NCBI GenBank assembly: GCA_947498155.1
Contig: CANMJD010000005.1
Coordinates: forward strand, 62,001 to 126,000
DNA from: an uncultured Pseudoruegeria sp.
GTDB taxonomy: Bacteria > Pseudomonadota > Alphaproteobacteria > Rhodobacterales > Rhodobacteraceae
Length of the DNA: 64,000 nt
Reading direction: 5' to 3'
Part shown: in pieces, positions 35,576-43,801 of the stretch
Position numbering within the stretch: the stretch's first letter is position 1
Layout: each line of letters starts with the position of its first letter
Made by a program: the position numbers and the translations under genes
The notes under the pieces: model-generated
Seen by the model: only the letters and a program-made list of their open reading frames with translations
Databases searched by the model: none
What the model was told of the DNA's origin: nothing

Positions 35576-36916
35576 TTAATCGCTCAAAAGGGCTTCTTTA
35601 TCGAGGTCAAGCTTGACAATTTTTTCGTTCAGCGTGCGTCGCCCAATGCCCAATGCTGCCGCTACATCATCCATCCTGCCGTTTTCCGCCTGGATGGCGC
35701 GGCCGATCAATTCCCGTTCAAAGGCCGCAAGGGCTTCGCGCAATGTACCGGGAAAGGGGCGTTCGGGCTGTTGATGACCGGCCATGGCCAGTCGCACCGA
35801 TCCGCCCCCCCGCCGTTCCGCAAGGACCCGGCGTTCGGCCACGCTTTGCAATTCGCGCACATTTCCGGGCCAGTCATGGGCCAGAAGCGCCGAAATATCC
35901 TCGTTGCTCAATTCGGGTTCCGCCAGATCATAAAGCGCGCTTAGACGGCGGGTGTAATAGCGATAGAGCAGCAGCGCATCTTCGCCGCGCTCCGAAAGTT
36001 TTGGCAGATCGATGGTCAGCGTATTCAGGCGAAACAACAGATCATCGCGGAAGGTTTTATCAGCCACCTTGGCGGTGAGCTGTTCGGAGGTCGCACTAAT
36101 AATACGCAGGCTGACCGCATGGGGCTGAGGGTCACCTAGCCGCTGATATTGCTTGCTTTCCAGAACCCGCAGGAATTTGCCTTGGGTCTCAAGCGGCATG
36201 GCGCTGAGCTCGTCCAGAAACAGCGTGCCGCCATCGGCTTGGGCCATGATGCCAAAGGGGTTTTCCTTGGTGCCAAAGACCGCTTCTTCGAAACTATTGG
36301 CCGGAATGGTCGCACAATTGATCGCCACAAAAGGGGACGCAGGGGCGGCCCCCAGATCATGCAGCGCCCGGGCCACCAGTTCTTTGCCGGTGCCTGTATC
36401 GCCAAGGATCAGCACATTGGCCGCACTGGGGGCGAAATCGAAAATCTGATCGCGCACGGTTTTGATCGCCAGGCTGTCGCCGATCAGCACCCGTTCCAGA
36501 TCGGTCAGTTCGGTCAGGCGGTGCTGCAACCGGCGGGCGCTATCCTCAAGCCGTTTCAATCGGATTGCGTTTTTCAGAATGCCCAACATGCGCCGTGGTT
36601 CAAACGGCTTTTCCACAAAGCTATAGGCGCCGTTTTGCAGCGCGGTGACCGCCATCGGAATATCCCCATGAGCAGAAACCAGCACAACCGGCACATGGCT
36701 GGTTTCGCTGGCTTTGCTTTGAAATTCCAACCCGGTCATGCCCGGCATGCGCACGTCACACAGAATGACGTCCGGATCAAAGGCTACCAGCGCCTCAAGC
36801 CCCTCGGCCCCGCTTTTGACCGCCTGCGTGTCATACCCGGCACTGTTCAGCAGATGGCACAGCGAAACCCGCATTTCACGGTCATCATCAATGATCAGCA
36901 CTTTGGCTTCTGTCAC
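35576..36916 (-). CDS. DctD/NtrC-type response regulator lacking GAFTGA
   Basis: 446 residues: receiver domain with phospho-acceptor Asp54 (ILCDVRMPG), AAA+ domain with intact Walker A GDTGTGKE (172-179) and Walker B TLFLDEL (231-237), and a Fis-type HTH at the C-terminus (DDVAAALGIGRRTLNEKI). Where NtrC-family proteins have GAFTGA, the loop that contacts sigma54, this protein has KENPFGIM (217-224). It therefore probably does not activate sigma54 polymerase, like the NtrC of Rhodobacter capsulatus, which works with the housekeeping polymerase. Co-translated with the sensor kinase (4-base overlap); likely controls a neighbouring TRAP transporter. Confidence 0.93.
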   Translation of the reverse strand: MTEAKVLIIDDDREMRVSLCHLLNSAGYDTQAVKSGAEGLEALVAFDPDVILCDVRMPGMTGLEFQSKASETSHVPVVLVSAHGDIPMAVTALQNGAYSFVEKPFEPRRMLGILKNAIRLKRLEDSARRLQHRLTELTDLERVLIGDSLAIKTVRDQIFDFAPSAANVLILGDTGTGKELVARALHDLGAAPASPFVAINCATIPANSFEEAVFGTKENPFGIMAQADGGTLFLDELSAMPLETQGKFLRVLESKQYQRLGDPQPHAVSLRIISATSEQLTAKVADKTFRDDLLFRLNTLTIDLPKLSERGEDALLLYRYYTRRLSALYDLAEPELSNEDISALLAHDWPGNVRELQSVAERRVLAERRGGGSVRLAMAGHQQPERPFPGTLREALAAFERELIGRAIQAENGRMDDVAAALGIGRRTLNEKIVKLDLDKEALLSD

Positions 36917-38634
36917 GCGCTCTCTCCTGTGTGGTCCTGCCAGATCGGAAGGCTTACCTCAAATATTGCACCGGTGCTCGCCTCGCCCAAAGACAGGGTG
37001 CCCCCGTGATCGCGGATAATTTCGGTTGCGATGGCCAGCCCCAGCCCCATGCCAACGCCGGACGGTTTGGTGCTAAAGAACGGTTCCTGCAAATCCGCGA
37101 GTTTGGCATCTCCCAGACCTGTGCCGTTATCGCAAACCCGAATATGCAGCATGTCTGCCTGCGGTGTCACGGTGATGCCGATCTCGGGAGTGTCGGTGTT
37201 TTCCACCGCATGAAGCGCATTTTTTAGCAGGTTGGTAAAAACCTGTTCCAACTGGATTTGATTGCCTGCCACCTGCAAGTTTTCATCTGACTCCGGCAAT
37301 GCGACCGAAAAGCCCACATCCGCCAGTTCGGCAGAAAGCATCTGCGCGGTTTCCTCGAGCACGGTGGCGATCGAGACCCGGGTTTTGACTTCGGCACGCG
37401 CCCGGGCAAAAAAGCGGATCTGACGAGTCACGGCTTCCATGCGTTCCACCAGTTTGTTCAGATTGGCAGCAGTCTGCGCCGAGGTGATCTCTCCGCTGAT
37501 TTCGGCGGCCGCAAGGTGGTTGCGAAAAGCGCTGATCGGCTGGCCCAATTCATGGGTCACAGAGGCAGCAAGCTGACCTAAAGCGGCAAGCTGCGCAGAG
37601 CGGGCAAGTTCTATCTGCGCTTTTTCAAGTTGTTTGTTGGTTTTCAGCAATTCGCGCCGCCGCTGTTCGGAAGCGGCATAGGCCAGTTCAATCCGGCGGG
37701 AGCGTAAATAGGTGGCAAAGCCGACAAGAATGGCGATCAGACTGCCCAGCAAGGCGGTGGCGACAAAGGTCTGACGATAGATCGCGGCTTCGGGTTGCAG
37801 GTAATGGACTGTCCACCCCTGCCAATCCGCCGCCCCCGAGGCCACAGTGAACGGGGTGCCATCCAGGGCAATCCGGTTTTCACCGAGTGTTTTATACCGC
37901 AAGGGGGCCAGTTCCAGCGCGCCGAACTGCCGGCTGTCCACAATCGCCGCGCGTTCCGCATTTGTTAGTGCTGTGGTGGGGCGATAAAGCCAGTCCGGAT
38001 CAGAGGCCAGCACCACGATGTTTTCGGGGTTCACCGCCAGCACGATTTCGTTTGATGTCTCCCACGAGCGCTGCAGTTCGCTGATATCCAGTTTGATCGC
38101 AAAGACGCCTTTGGCAGGGCCACTGCCTGACCGCACCGGTTCGGCCACGAAATACCCCGGTCTGCCCGAGGTTGCCCCGATGGCAAAATAATCGCTGCGC
38201 GCGCCGTTCAGCGCTTCTTGGAAATAGGGGCGAAAGCTGTAGTTCTGCCCGAGAAAACTGTTGGGCACACCGGCATTGGAAGAAGCCAGTACCAGACCGC
38301 TACGGTCCATCAGGTAAATGGCTTCCAGCTTGGCCTCTTGGGCCAGAATGCGCAGGGCTTCGTTCACATCCGGTACAAGTGCCGGATCATCCAGCACAGC
38401 GGCAAACCGTTGATCCTGCGCCAGAACAAAGGGCAAATGCTGATGCTGGCGAAGGGCTTCGTTCAAGGCCCGCTGATACAGCACCATCCGGTTATGGGCG
38501 CGTTCGGCGGTTTGACGTTCAAAATACCCCTGTGCACCAAAAAAGGTCAGCACAACCGACAGCAGCACCGTGGCGAGCAAAGTGATCAATATGCCTTTGC
38601 GCATTTTTTCAGGAACCTGTGCGGCCTGTGTCAT
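36913..38634 (-). CDS. DctB-like sensor histidine kinase
   Basis: 573 residues. One transmembrane helix near residues 14-35, then a periplasmic double-PAS/Cache sensor domain like that of C4-dicarboxylate sensor DctB, and a second helix near 290 (FVATALLGSLIAILVGFATYL). The kinase core has the H box ASVTHELGQPISAFRNHL, N box LEQVFTNLLKNALHAVEN, G1 DNGTGLG and G2 GVGMGLGLAI. It should sense a periplasmic carboxylate and phosphorylate the response regulator encoded next. Complete and of normal length. Confidence 0.93.
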   Translation of the reverse strand: MTQAAQVPEKMRKGILITLLATVLLSVVLTFFGAQGYFERQTAERAHNRMVLYQRALNEALRQHQHLPFVLAQDQRFAAVLDDPALVPDVNEALRILAQEAKLEAIYLMDRSGLVLASSNAGVPNSFLGQNYSFRPYFQEALNGARSDYFAIGATSGRPGYFVAEPVRSGSGPAKGVFAIKLDISELQRSWETSNEIVLAVNPENIVVLASDPDWLYRPTTALTNAERAAIVDSRQFGALELAPLRYKTLGENRIALDGTPFTVASGAADWQGWTVHYLQPEAAIYRQTFVATALLGSLIAILVGFATYLRSRRIELAYAASEQRRRELLKTNKQLEKAQIELARSAQLAALGQLAASVTHELGQPISAFRNHLAAAEISGEITSAQTAANLNKLVERMEAVTRQIRFFARARAEVKTRVSIATVLEETAQMLSAELADVGFSVALPESDENLQVAGNQIQLEQVFTNLLKNALHAVENTDTPEIGITVTPQADMLHIRVCDNGTGLGDAKLADLQEPFFSTKPSGVGMGLGLAIATEIIRDHGGTLSLGEASTGAIFEVSLPIWQDHTGESA

Positions 38635-38739
38635 GGCGTGGGTCTGCCTCCTGTCGCTGCATCTGAGGGAATGCGCGCAGAAAAGTAAATAGGAGGCAGC
38701 CGGTTATTCGCCGGATGGATGCCCCGGCTGATTACTGAA

Positions 38740-38765
38740 CCGCCGCCCACAGGGCAGGGCGGCGG
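38740..38765 (-). terminator. GC-rich hairpin after the iron alcohol dehydrogenase gene
   Basis: CCGCCGCCC and GGGCGGCGG (38740-38748 with 38757-38765) form a perfect 9-bp stem with an 8-base loop, 9 bases past the stop of the last operon gene. No T-run follows on the - strand, so termination may be partial or the stem may protect the 3' end. Confidence 0.5.
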
Positions 38766-38774
38766 CTCTGGGAT

Positions 38775-39923
38775 TTAGCCGATGATCTTTAGCAGAAGCT
38801 CTGTGGTGTTTTCTTTGGTCATCTCAACCGGATTACCGCCGGTGCTCGGATCGATCAGCGCGCCGGCCACGATGCGGTCGATATCGGGGTTTTCAATACC
38901 CAGCCCGGCCAGTGTTTTCGGAATACCGAAAGAGTCGTTGAACGCGTCGACAAAACCGCAGAAACCGTCAAACCCGCCGTCGATATCCAGATACCGCGCG
39001 GCTTGGGCCAAGACACCCTCGATTGCCGGTTTGTTGAATTGCAACACCGCAGGCATGCAGACCGCATTGGTGGTGCCGTGGTGGGTGTGATAGATCGCGC
39101 CGATAGGGTGGGACAGGGCATGGATCGCGCCCAGACCTTTTTGAAAGGCCGTGGCCCCCATGGCGGCGGCGGACATCATTTGGGCACGGGCTTCGATGTC
39201 ACTGCCATCGGCATAGGCGCGCGGCAGGTATTCCTTGACCAGACGCATGCCTTCCAGCGCCATGCCTTGCGACATCGGGTGATAATGCGGCGAGCAGTAC
39301 GCCTCGACACAATGGGCAAAAGCATCAAGGCCGGTGCCCGCAGTGATGAATTTCGGCATGCCGACGGTTAGTTCAGGATCACAGATCACCACGCTGGGCA
39401 GGAATTTCGGATGGAAGATGATCTTTTTCTCTTCGGTTTCCGAATTGGTGATCACTGAGGCGCGGCCGACCTCGGAACCGGTGCCAGCGGTTGTCGGCAC
39501 GGCCACAATCGGCGCAATCGCATCGGCATTCGCACGGGTCCAGTAATCGCCGATATCCTCAAAATCCCAAAGCGGGCGGGTCTGACCGGCCAGAAATGCC
39601 ACCAGCTTGCCCAGATCAAGACCGGAGCCACCACCAAAGGCGATCACCCCGTCATGGCCGCCCTCGTTAAAGGCTTTCACCCCGGCTTCGGCGTTTTTTT
39701 CGTTCGGGTTGGGATCGACATCGGCGAACAATGCTCGTCCCAGACCGGCTGCTTCCAGCAGATCAAGAGTCTTTTGCGTGATCTCCATATCGGCAAGACC
39801 CCGATCAGTGATCAGCAGCGGCTTTTTGATGCCCGCAGCCGCACAGGCGTCGGCGATTTCAGAAATCCGGCCCGCGCCAAAGCGCACAGCGGTTGGATAG
39901 GACCAATTAGCAGTAAGCGTCAT
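38775..39923 (-). CDS. Iron-containing alcohol dehydrogenase
   Basis: 382 residues of the type III (Fe-dependent) alcohol dehydrogenase family. The nucleotide-binding GGGSGLDLGK (about 97-106) and the metal-site histidines in HALSHPIGAIYHTHHG (about 265-280) are in place. It converts a primary alcohol to the aldehyde with NAD(P). It is the last gene of a compact seven-gene operon, three bases after the aldehyde dehydrogenase. In the proposed pathway it would oxidise the hydroxyl of a gamma-glutamylated amino alcohol (inference). Complete. Confidence 0.93.
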   Translation of the reverse strand: MTLTANWSYPTAVRFGAGRISEIADACAAAGIKKPLLITDRGLADMEITQKTLDLLEAAGLGRALFADVDPNPNEKNAEAGVKAFNEGGHDGVIAFGGGSGLDLGKLVAFLAGQTRPLWDFEDIGDYWTRANADAIAPIVAVPTTAGTGSEVGRASVITNSETEEKKIIFHPKFLPSVVICDPELTVGMPKFITAGTGLDAFAHCVEAYCSPHYHPMSQGMALEGMRLVKEYLPRAYADGSDIEARAQMMSAAAMGATAFQKGLGAIHALSHPIGAIYHTHHGTTNAVCMPAVLQFNKPAIEGVLAQAARYLDIDGGFDGFCGFVDAFNDSFGIPKTLAGLGIENPDIDRIVAGALIDPSTGGNPVEMTKENTTELLLKIIG

Positions 39924-39926
39924 GGG

Positions 39927-41297
39927 TTATGCTTTCTTCAGGTGGTAGGATTTAGGTCGTGTCAGGTTGTGATAGCCGATGATGGAAAGCCCACCGCCTT
40001 TGCCGGTGTCTTTGCACCCGGTCCAGCACAGACCCGGATCAAGGTAATCCGCACGGTTCATAAAGACAGTGCCGGTTTCGATCTGATCGGCAATGGCCTC
40101 GGCGCGGGTGGCGTCTTTGGTCCAGACCGATGCAGTCAGTCCAAAATCGCTGTCATTCATCAACCGAACCGCTTCGGCGTCATCCTTAACCGGCATGATA
40201 CCAACCACAGGGCCAAAGCTTTCTTCGCGCATCACCTGCATGTCATGGTTCACATTAATCAGGATTTGCGGCATCAGATAGGCGCCGCCATCTTCGGGGA
40301 ACATGGCCGGATCAATAAGGGCTTTGGCGCCTTGGGCGACGGCTTCGGCGGTTTGGGCGCGGACCTCATCGGCGAAACGCACATGGGCCATCGGGCCAAG
40401 GGTGGTTTCTGGGTCCAGCGGATTTCCCAGTTTGTAGGTGTTCACAATGGCCATGGCTTTTTCGACAAAGGCGTCAAAATGCTGTTCGGCCACATAGATC
40501 CGTTCGATCCCGCAGCAACACTGACCGGCGTTAAACATCGCCCCGTCAATCAGCGTATCCACCGCCGCGTCAATATCGGCATCGTCACAGACATAGCCGG
40601 GGTCTTTGCCGCCCAGTTCCAGCCCGACGCCCGTAAAGGTGCCCGCTGCGGCGCGTTCAATCGCTTTGCCACCACCAACAGAGCCGGTGAAATTCACAAA
40701 ACCAAAGGACTTGGCCGCGATCAGATCAGATGTGGTCTGATGGTCTAGAAAGACGTTTTGAAACACGTCTTCAGGAATGCCCGCCGCATGGAAAGCCTCT
40801 GCCATACGCTCGCCCACCAGCGGGGTTTGCGAGGCATGTTTCAGCATCACACTATTGCCGGCAATCAAAGCAGGGGCGACGGTGTTGATCGCGGTCATAT
40901 AGGGGTAGTTCCACGGCGCAACCACCAGCACAACGCCGTGGGGCACGCGTTTGATCACACGGCGAAAAGCGGCGCTGTCCTCCACCACGATATCGGCCAG
41001 AGCCTTTTCGGCAATATCGGCCATATGGCTGGCGCGCTCATTAAAACCGCCAAATTCGCCGCCATAGCGCACAGGGCGCCCCATCTGGTGGGCGATTTCC
41101 GGTACGATGGCGTCGTTCATTTTGCCAACATTGGCCACGCCTTCGCGCACCAGTGCGATACGCTCGGCCAAAGGGCGTGCTGCCCATGCAGCCTGCGCGT
41201 CCTTGGCGCGGGCTACGGCAGCGGTGGCTTCGTCCGCGGTCAGCGGCGTGCGTTCGGCATAGACCGATCCATCAATCGGAGAGATACAGGTAATCAT
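39927..41297 (-). CDS. Aldehyde dehydrogenase
   Basis: 456 residues of the NAD(P)-dependent aldehyde dehydrogenase superfamily. Visible are WNYPYMTAIN, LELGGKDPGYV with the general-base Glu, and catalytic Cys in NAGQCCCGIERIYV (about 265-280). The N-terminus is short compared with 480-500-residue members, as in the succinate-semialdehyde/Gab-like short group. It begins two bases after the glutamine-synthetase-like gene and would act on the aldehyde made by the iron alcohol dehydrogenase encoded next. Three consecutive Cys at the active site are typical of several ALDH subgroups. Confidence 0.92.
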   Translation of the reverse strand: MITCISPIDGSVYAERTPLTADEATAAVARAKDAQAAWAARPLAERIALVREGVANVGKMNDAIVPEIAHQMGRPVRYGGEFGGFNERASHMADIAEKALADIVVEDSAAFRRVIKRVPHGVVLVVAPWNYPYMTAINTVAPALIAGNSVMLKHASQTPLVGERMAEAFHAAGIPEDVFQNVFLDHQTTSDLIAAKSFGFVNFTGSVGGGKAIERAAAGTFTGVGLELGGKDPGYVCDDADIDAAVDTLIDGAMFNAGQCCCGIERIYVAEQHFDAFVEKAMAIVNTYKLGNPLDPETTLGPMAHVRFADEVRAQTAEAVAQGAKALIDPAMFPEDGGAYLMPQILINVNHDMQVMREESFGPVVGIMPVKDDAEAVRLMNDSDFGLTASVWTKDATRAEAIADQIETGTVFMNRADYLDPGLCWTGCKDTGKGGGLSIIGYHNLTRPKSYHLKKA

Positions 41298-41299
41298 TC

Positions 41300-42664
41300 T
41301 TAGGCCCTTTCAAAACCGCGCGCGATTTCCCAATCGGTGACAACGCGGTCAAATTCTTCCTGCTCCCATTCGGCGCAGCGGGTGTAATGGTCAATGACCT
41401 CATCGCCGAAGGCTTCGCGCAGGAAGGCAGAGTTACGCAAGGTTTCTGTCGCCGCCCGCAGAGTCTGCGGGATATCGGTGGCTTTGGCGTCCTCATAGAC
41501 ATCGCCTGTGGTCGGCGGCGCGAGGGTCATTTTTTCTTCGATCCCCTTGATGCCAGCGGCAAGCATCACGGCCTGCGCCAGATAGGGGTTCAGGTCCGAG
41601 CCGCCAATCCGGCATTCCACCCGCACCCCTTTGGTGCCATCGCCGCAAAGCCGGAAACCGGCGGTACGGTTATCAACGGACCAGACGGTTTTTGTCGGCG
41701 CGAAAGTCCCCTTTGAGAAACGCTTATAGCTGTTCACATAGGGGGCGAGAAAAAAGGTATAATCCGGCGCATAGGCGATCAGGCCCGCCATGTAATGTTC
41801 CATCAGTTTGGACATGCCAAGATCGGCACCTTCTTCATAAAAGGCGGGTTTGCCGTCTTTCCAGAGCGACTGGTGCACATGGCTGGAGGAACCGACTTTG
41901 GTGTGGTCCCATTTCGGCAGGAAGGTCGCGGCGTGGCCGTGTTGCCACGCGATTTCCTTGATCGCATTTTTGGCAATCGTGTGGTGGTCCGCACAGTCCA
42001 GCGCATCGGCATAGCGGATGTTCAGCTCTTCCTGACCGGATTCAGCCTCCCCTTTGGAATTCTCAATCGGCAGACCGGCGTTAAACAGATGGTTGCGGAT
42101 CGGGCGCATGACGCCTTCTTCCTTGGTGGTCTGCAGGATGTGGTAATCTTCGTTATACCCGCTGATCGGGGTCAAATCGCGAAAACCGCTTTTGCGGATG
42201 TCGTCAAAGGATTTCTCGAACAGGAAAAATTCCAGCTCGGTCGCCATCATCGCGTCAAAGCCCAGCTCTTTCAGCCGGTCGATTTGCTTTTTCAGCATTG
42301 CGCGGGGTGAAAACGGGATGGGTTCGTGGCTGTGGTGGTCCAGCACATCACAGAGCACCATCGCTGTGCCCTCAAGCCAAGGCACAAGGCGGATGGTGTC
42401 GAGATCAGGCTGCATCACATAATCACCATAGCCGCTTTCCCAACTGGTCGACGCGTAGCCGTCGGGGGTGGCCATTTCCAGATCGGTGGCCAGCAGATAG
42501 TTGCAGCAATGGGTTTCTTTGTAAGAGGTTTCCACAAAGTTCACCGCGTGGAAACGTTTGCCCATCAGGCGGCCTTGCATATCGGCAAAACACACCAGCA
42601 CCGTATCAATGTCACCGGCGGTCACACGGGTTTTCAGATCATCAAAACTAAGCTGTCCGGGCAT
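41300..42664 (-). CDS. Glutamine-synthetase-family gamma-glutamyl ligase (PuuA/IpuC-like)
   Basis: 454 residues of the glutamine synthetase family. Metal and ATP motifs are present: TELEFFLF, GQEELNIRYADAL, HVHQSLW, NSYKRF and the RVECRIGGSDLNPYLA arginine/glutamate pair. The adenylylation loop Tyr (NLYDLP) of GlnA is absent. Relatives such as PuuA, IpuC or GlnA4 join glutamate to putrescine, isopropylamine or ethanolamine instead of ammonia. Clustering with alcohol and aldehyde dehydrogenases and an amidohydrolase suggests a small amine or amino alcohol as acceptor (inference). True GlnA would normally be next to glnB, which is not seen. Confidence 0.9.
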   Translation of the reverse strand: MPGQLSFDDLKTRVTAGDIDTVLVCFADMQGRLMGKRFHAVNFVETSYKETHCCNYLLATDLEMATPDGYASTSWESGYGDYVMQPDLDTIRLVPWLEGTAMVLCDVLDHHSHEPIPFSPRAMLKKQIDRLKELGFDAMMATELEFFLFEKSFDDIRKSGFRDLTPISGYNEDYHILQTTKEEGVMRPIRNHLFNAGLPIENSKGEAESGQEELNIRYADALDCADHHTIAKNAIKEIAWQHGHAATFLPKWDHTKVGSSSHVHQSLWKDGKPAFYEEGADLGMSKLMEHYMAGLIAYAPDYTFFLAPYVNSYKRFSKGTFAPTKTVWSVDNRTAGFRLCGDGTKGVRVECRIGGSDLNPYLAQAVMLAAGIKGIEEKMTLAPPTTGDVYEDAKATDIPQTLRAATETLRNSAFLREAFGDEVIDHYTRCAEWEQEEFDRVVTDWEIARGFERA

Positions 42665-42690
42665 GGTATTTACTTTCGAAAGAGAGGGGA

Positions 42691-42712
42691 GGGGGCGGCG
42701 ATAACCGCCCCC
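42691..42712 (-). terminator. GC-rich hairpin after the dctP-type gene
   Basis: GGGGGCGG and CCGCCCCC (42691-42698 with 42705-42712) form a perfect 8-bp stem, loop of six, starting 9 bases past the binding-protein stop and 26 bases before the next start codon. No T-run follows. It probably stabilises the upstream message or attenuates the enzyme genes, as with the hairpins after the two other binding-protein genes. Confidence 0.55.
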
Positions 42713-42721
42713 GCTATTGCA

Positions 42722-43753
42722 TTAGCCGTAACGGTAGGGGCGTCCAGCCTTGACCATATCGGCGTTGTATTTCTTGAAAATGTCAACCACGCGCCGCTTG
42801 GTGTCGGACTCCGCAGCGATCTCTTCCCAGAAAACCTGAGCGGCGGCTTCTACCGTTGCCCATTCATCGTCCGGAATAGAGGTCAGTTCCATTTTGGTGC
42901 CATTGACGCGCAGGTTGGCTTCGCCACCCCAATACCACCACTGACGATAGTAATGCGACTGGTCACAGCAGACGCGGAACAGGGTTTGCAGGTCTTCTGG
43001 CAACTCGTTCCAGCGATCCATATTGGCAAAGAACGACCCCGCCCAAGCGCCGGAGATGTTGTTGGTCAGGAAGTAGTTGGTCACATCGGCCCAACCAACG
43101 GTGTAATCCTCGGTGATGCCGGACCATGCGATGCCGTCAAGCTCGCCAGTTTGTACGGCAACCTCGATGTCTTCCCATGGCAGGTTCACCGGCACGACAC
43201 CGAATTGCGACAGGAAGCGACCGGCGGTCGGGAAGGTAAAGATGCGCTTGCCTTTCAGATCAGCAAGGCTGCGGATCGGGTCTTTGGTGGCAAAGTGGCA
43301 GGGATCCCAAGCGCCGGCAGAGATGTGTTTCACGCCGACTTTGGAATATTCCTCGTCCCAGATTTCGTTCAGGCCATATTGGTTGAACAGCACAGGCACG
43401 TCGAGCGAGTAGCGCGAACCAAACGGGAAATAGCCGCCAAACACGGTGACTTCGGTGGGGGACGCCATAGAGTCATCATCCGACTGCACCGCGTCGATTG
43501 TGCCGCGCTGCATGGCCTGAAACAGCTCTCCCGTGGGGACCAGCTGGTCGGCGTAGAACAGTTCAATCTGCATGCGGTCGCCGGCGATGGTGTTGAACAT
43601 CTTGATTGCCGGATCAATCACCTCGGCGGCCAGCGCGGCCCCCGCATAGGTCTGCATCCGCCATTTTATCGTGCTTTGGGCCAGTGCCGGTGTGGCCAGT
43701 GCCGCGGGGCCCGCGAGGGCTGCGCTTTGGATAAACTTACGTCTTGTCGTCAT
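42722..43753 (-). CDS. dctP: TRAP binding protein, DctP/TakP-like, Tat-secreted
   Basis: 343 residues with a twin-arginine signal (MTTRRKFIQSAALAG, cleavage near ALA). The mature part is a DctP-type receptor: DQLVPTGELFQAMQRGTIDAV, LADLKGKRIFTFPTAGRFL with the ligand Arg, and WWYWGGEANLRVNG near the C-terminus. Tat export and many aromatics are shared with TakP-type receptors, which may be dimeric. It lies after DctQM and before the gamma-glutamyl ligase, so its ligand should be the substrate of that pathway. The usual carboxylate-binding Arg is present, so a carboxylated substrate cannot be excluded. Confidence 0.92.
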   Translation of the reverse strand: MTTRRKFIQSAALAGPAALATPALAQSTIKWRMQTYAGAALAAEVIDPAIKMFNTIAGDRMQIELFYADQLVPTGELFQAMQRGTIDAVQSDDDSMASPTEVTVFGGYFPFGSRYSLDVPVLFNQYGLNEIWDEEYSKVGVKHISAGAWDPCHFATKDPIRSLADLKGKRIFTFPTAGRFLSQFGVVPVNLPWEDIEVAVQTGELDGIAWSGITEDYTVGWADVTNYFLTNNISGAWAGSFFANMDRWNELPEDLQTLFRVCCDQSHYYRQWWYWGGEANLRVNGTKMELTSIPDDEWATVEAAAQVFWEEIAAESDTKRRVVDIFKKYNADMVKAGRPYRYG

Positions 43754-43801
43754 GTTTTCTCTCCTTGTTAAAATCTGTCGGGTTGACCCGATCTGTTATT
43801 G

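Noticed and set aside
41300-42664. Housekeeping glutamine synthetase GlnA
   Set aside because: The adenylylation Tyr motif is missing, no glnB is adjacent, and the gene is embedded in a catabolic operon; a gamma-glutamyl ligase fits better.
42326-43771. Long + strand open frame (481 codons)
   Set aside because: Spans two complete - strand genes (gamma-glutamyl ligase and TRAP receptor) and the hairpin between them; no recognisable domain.
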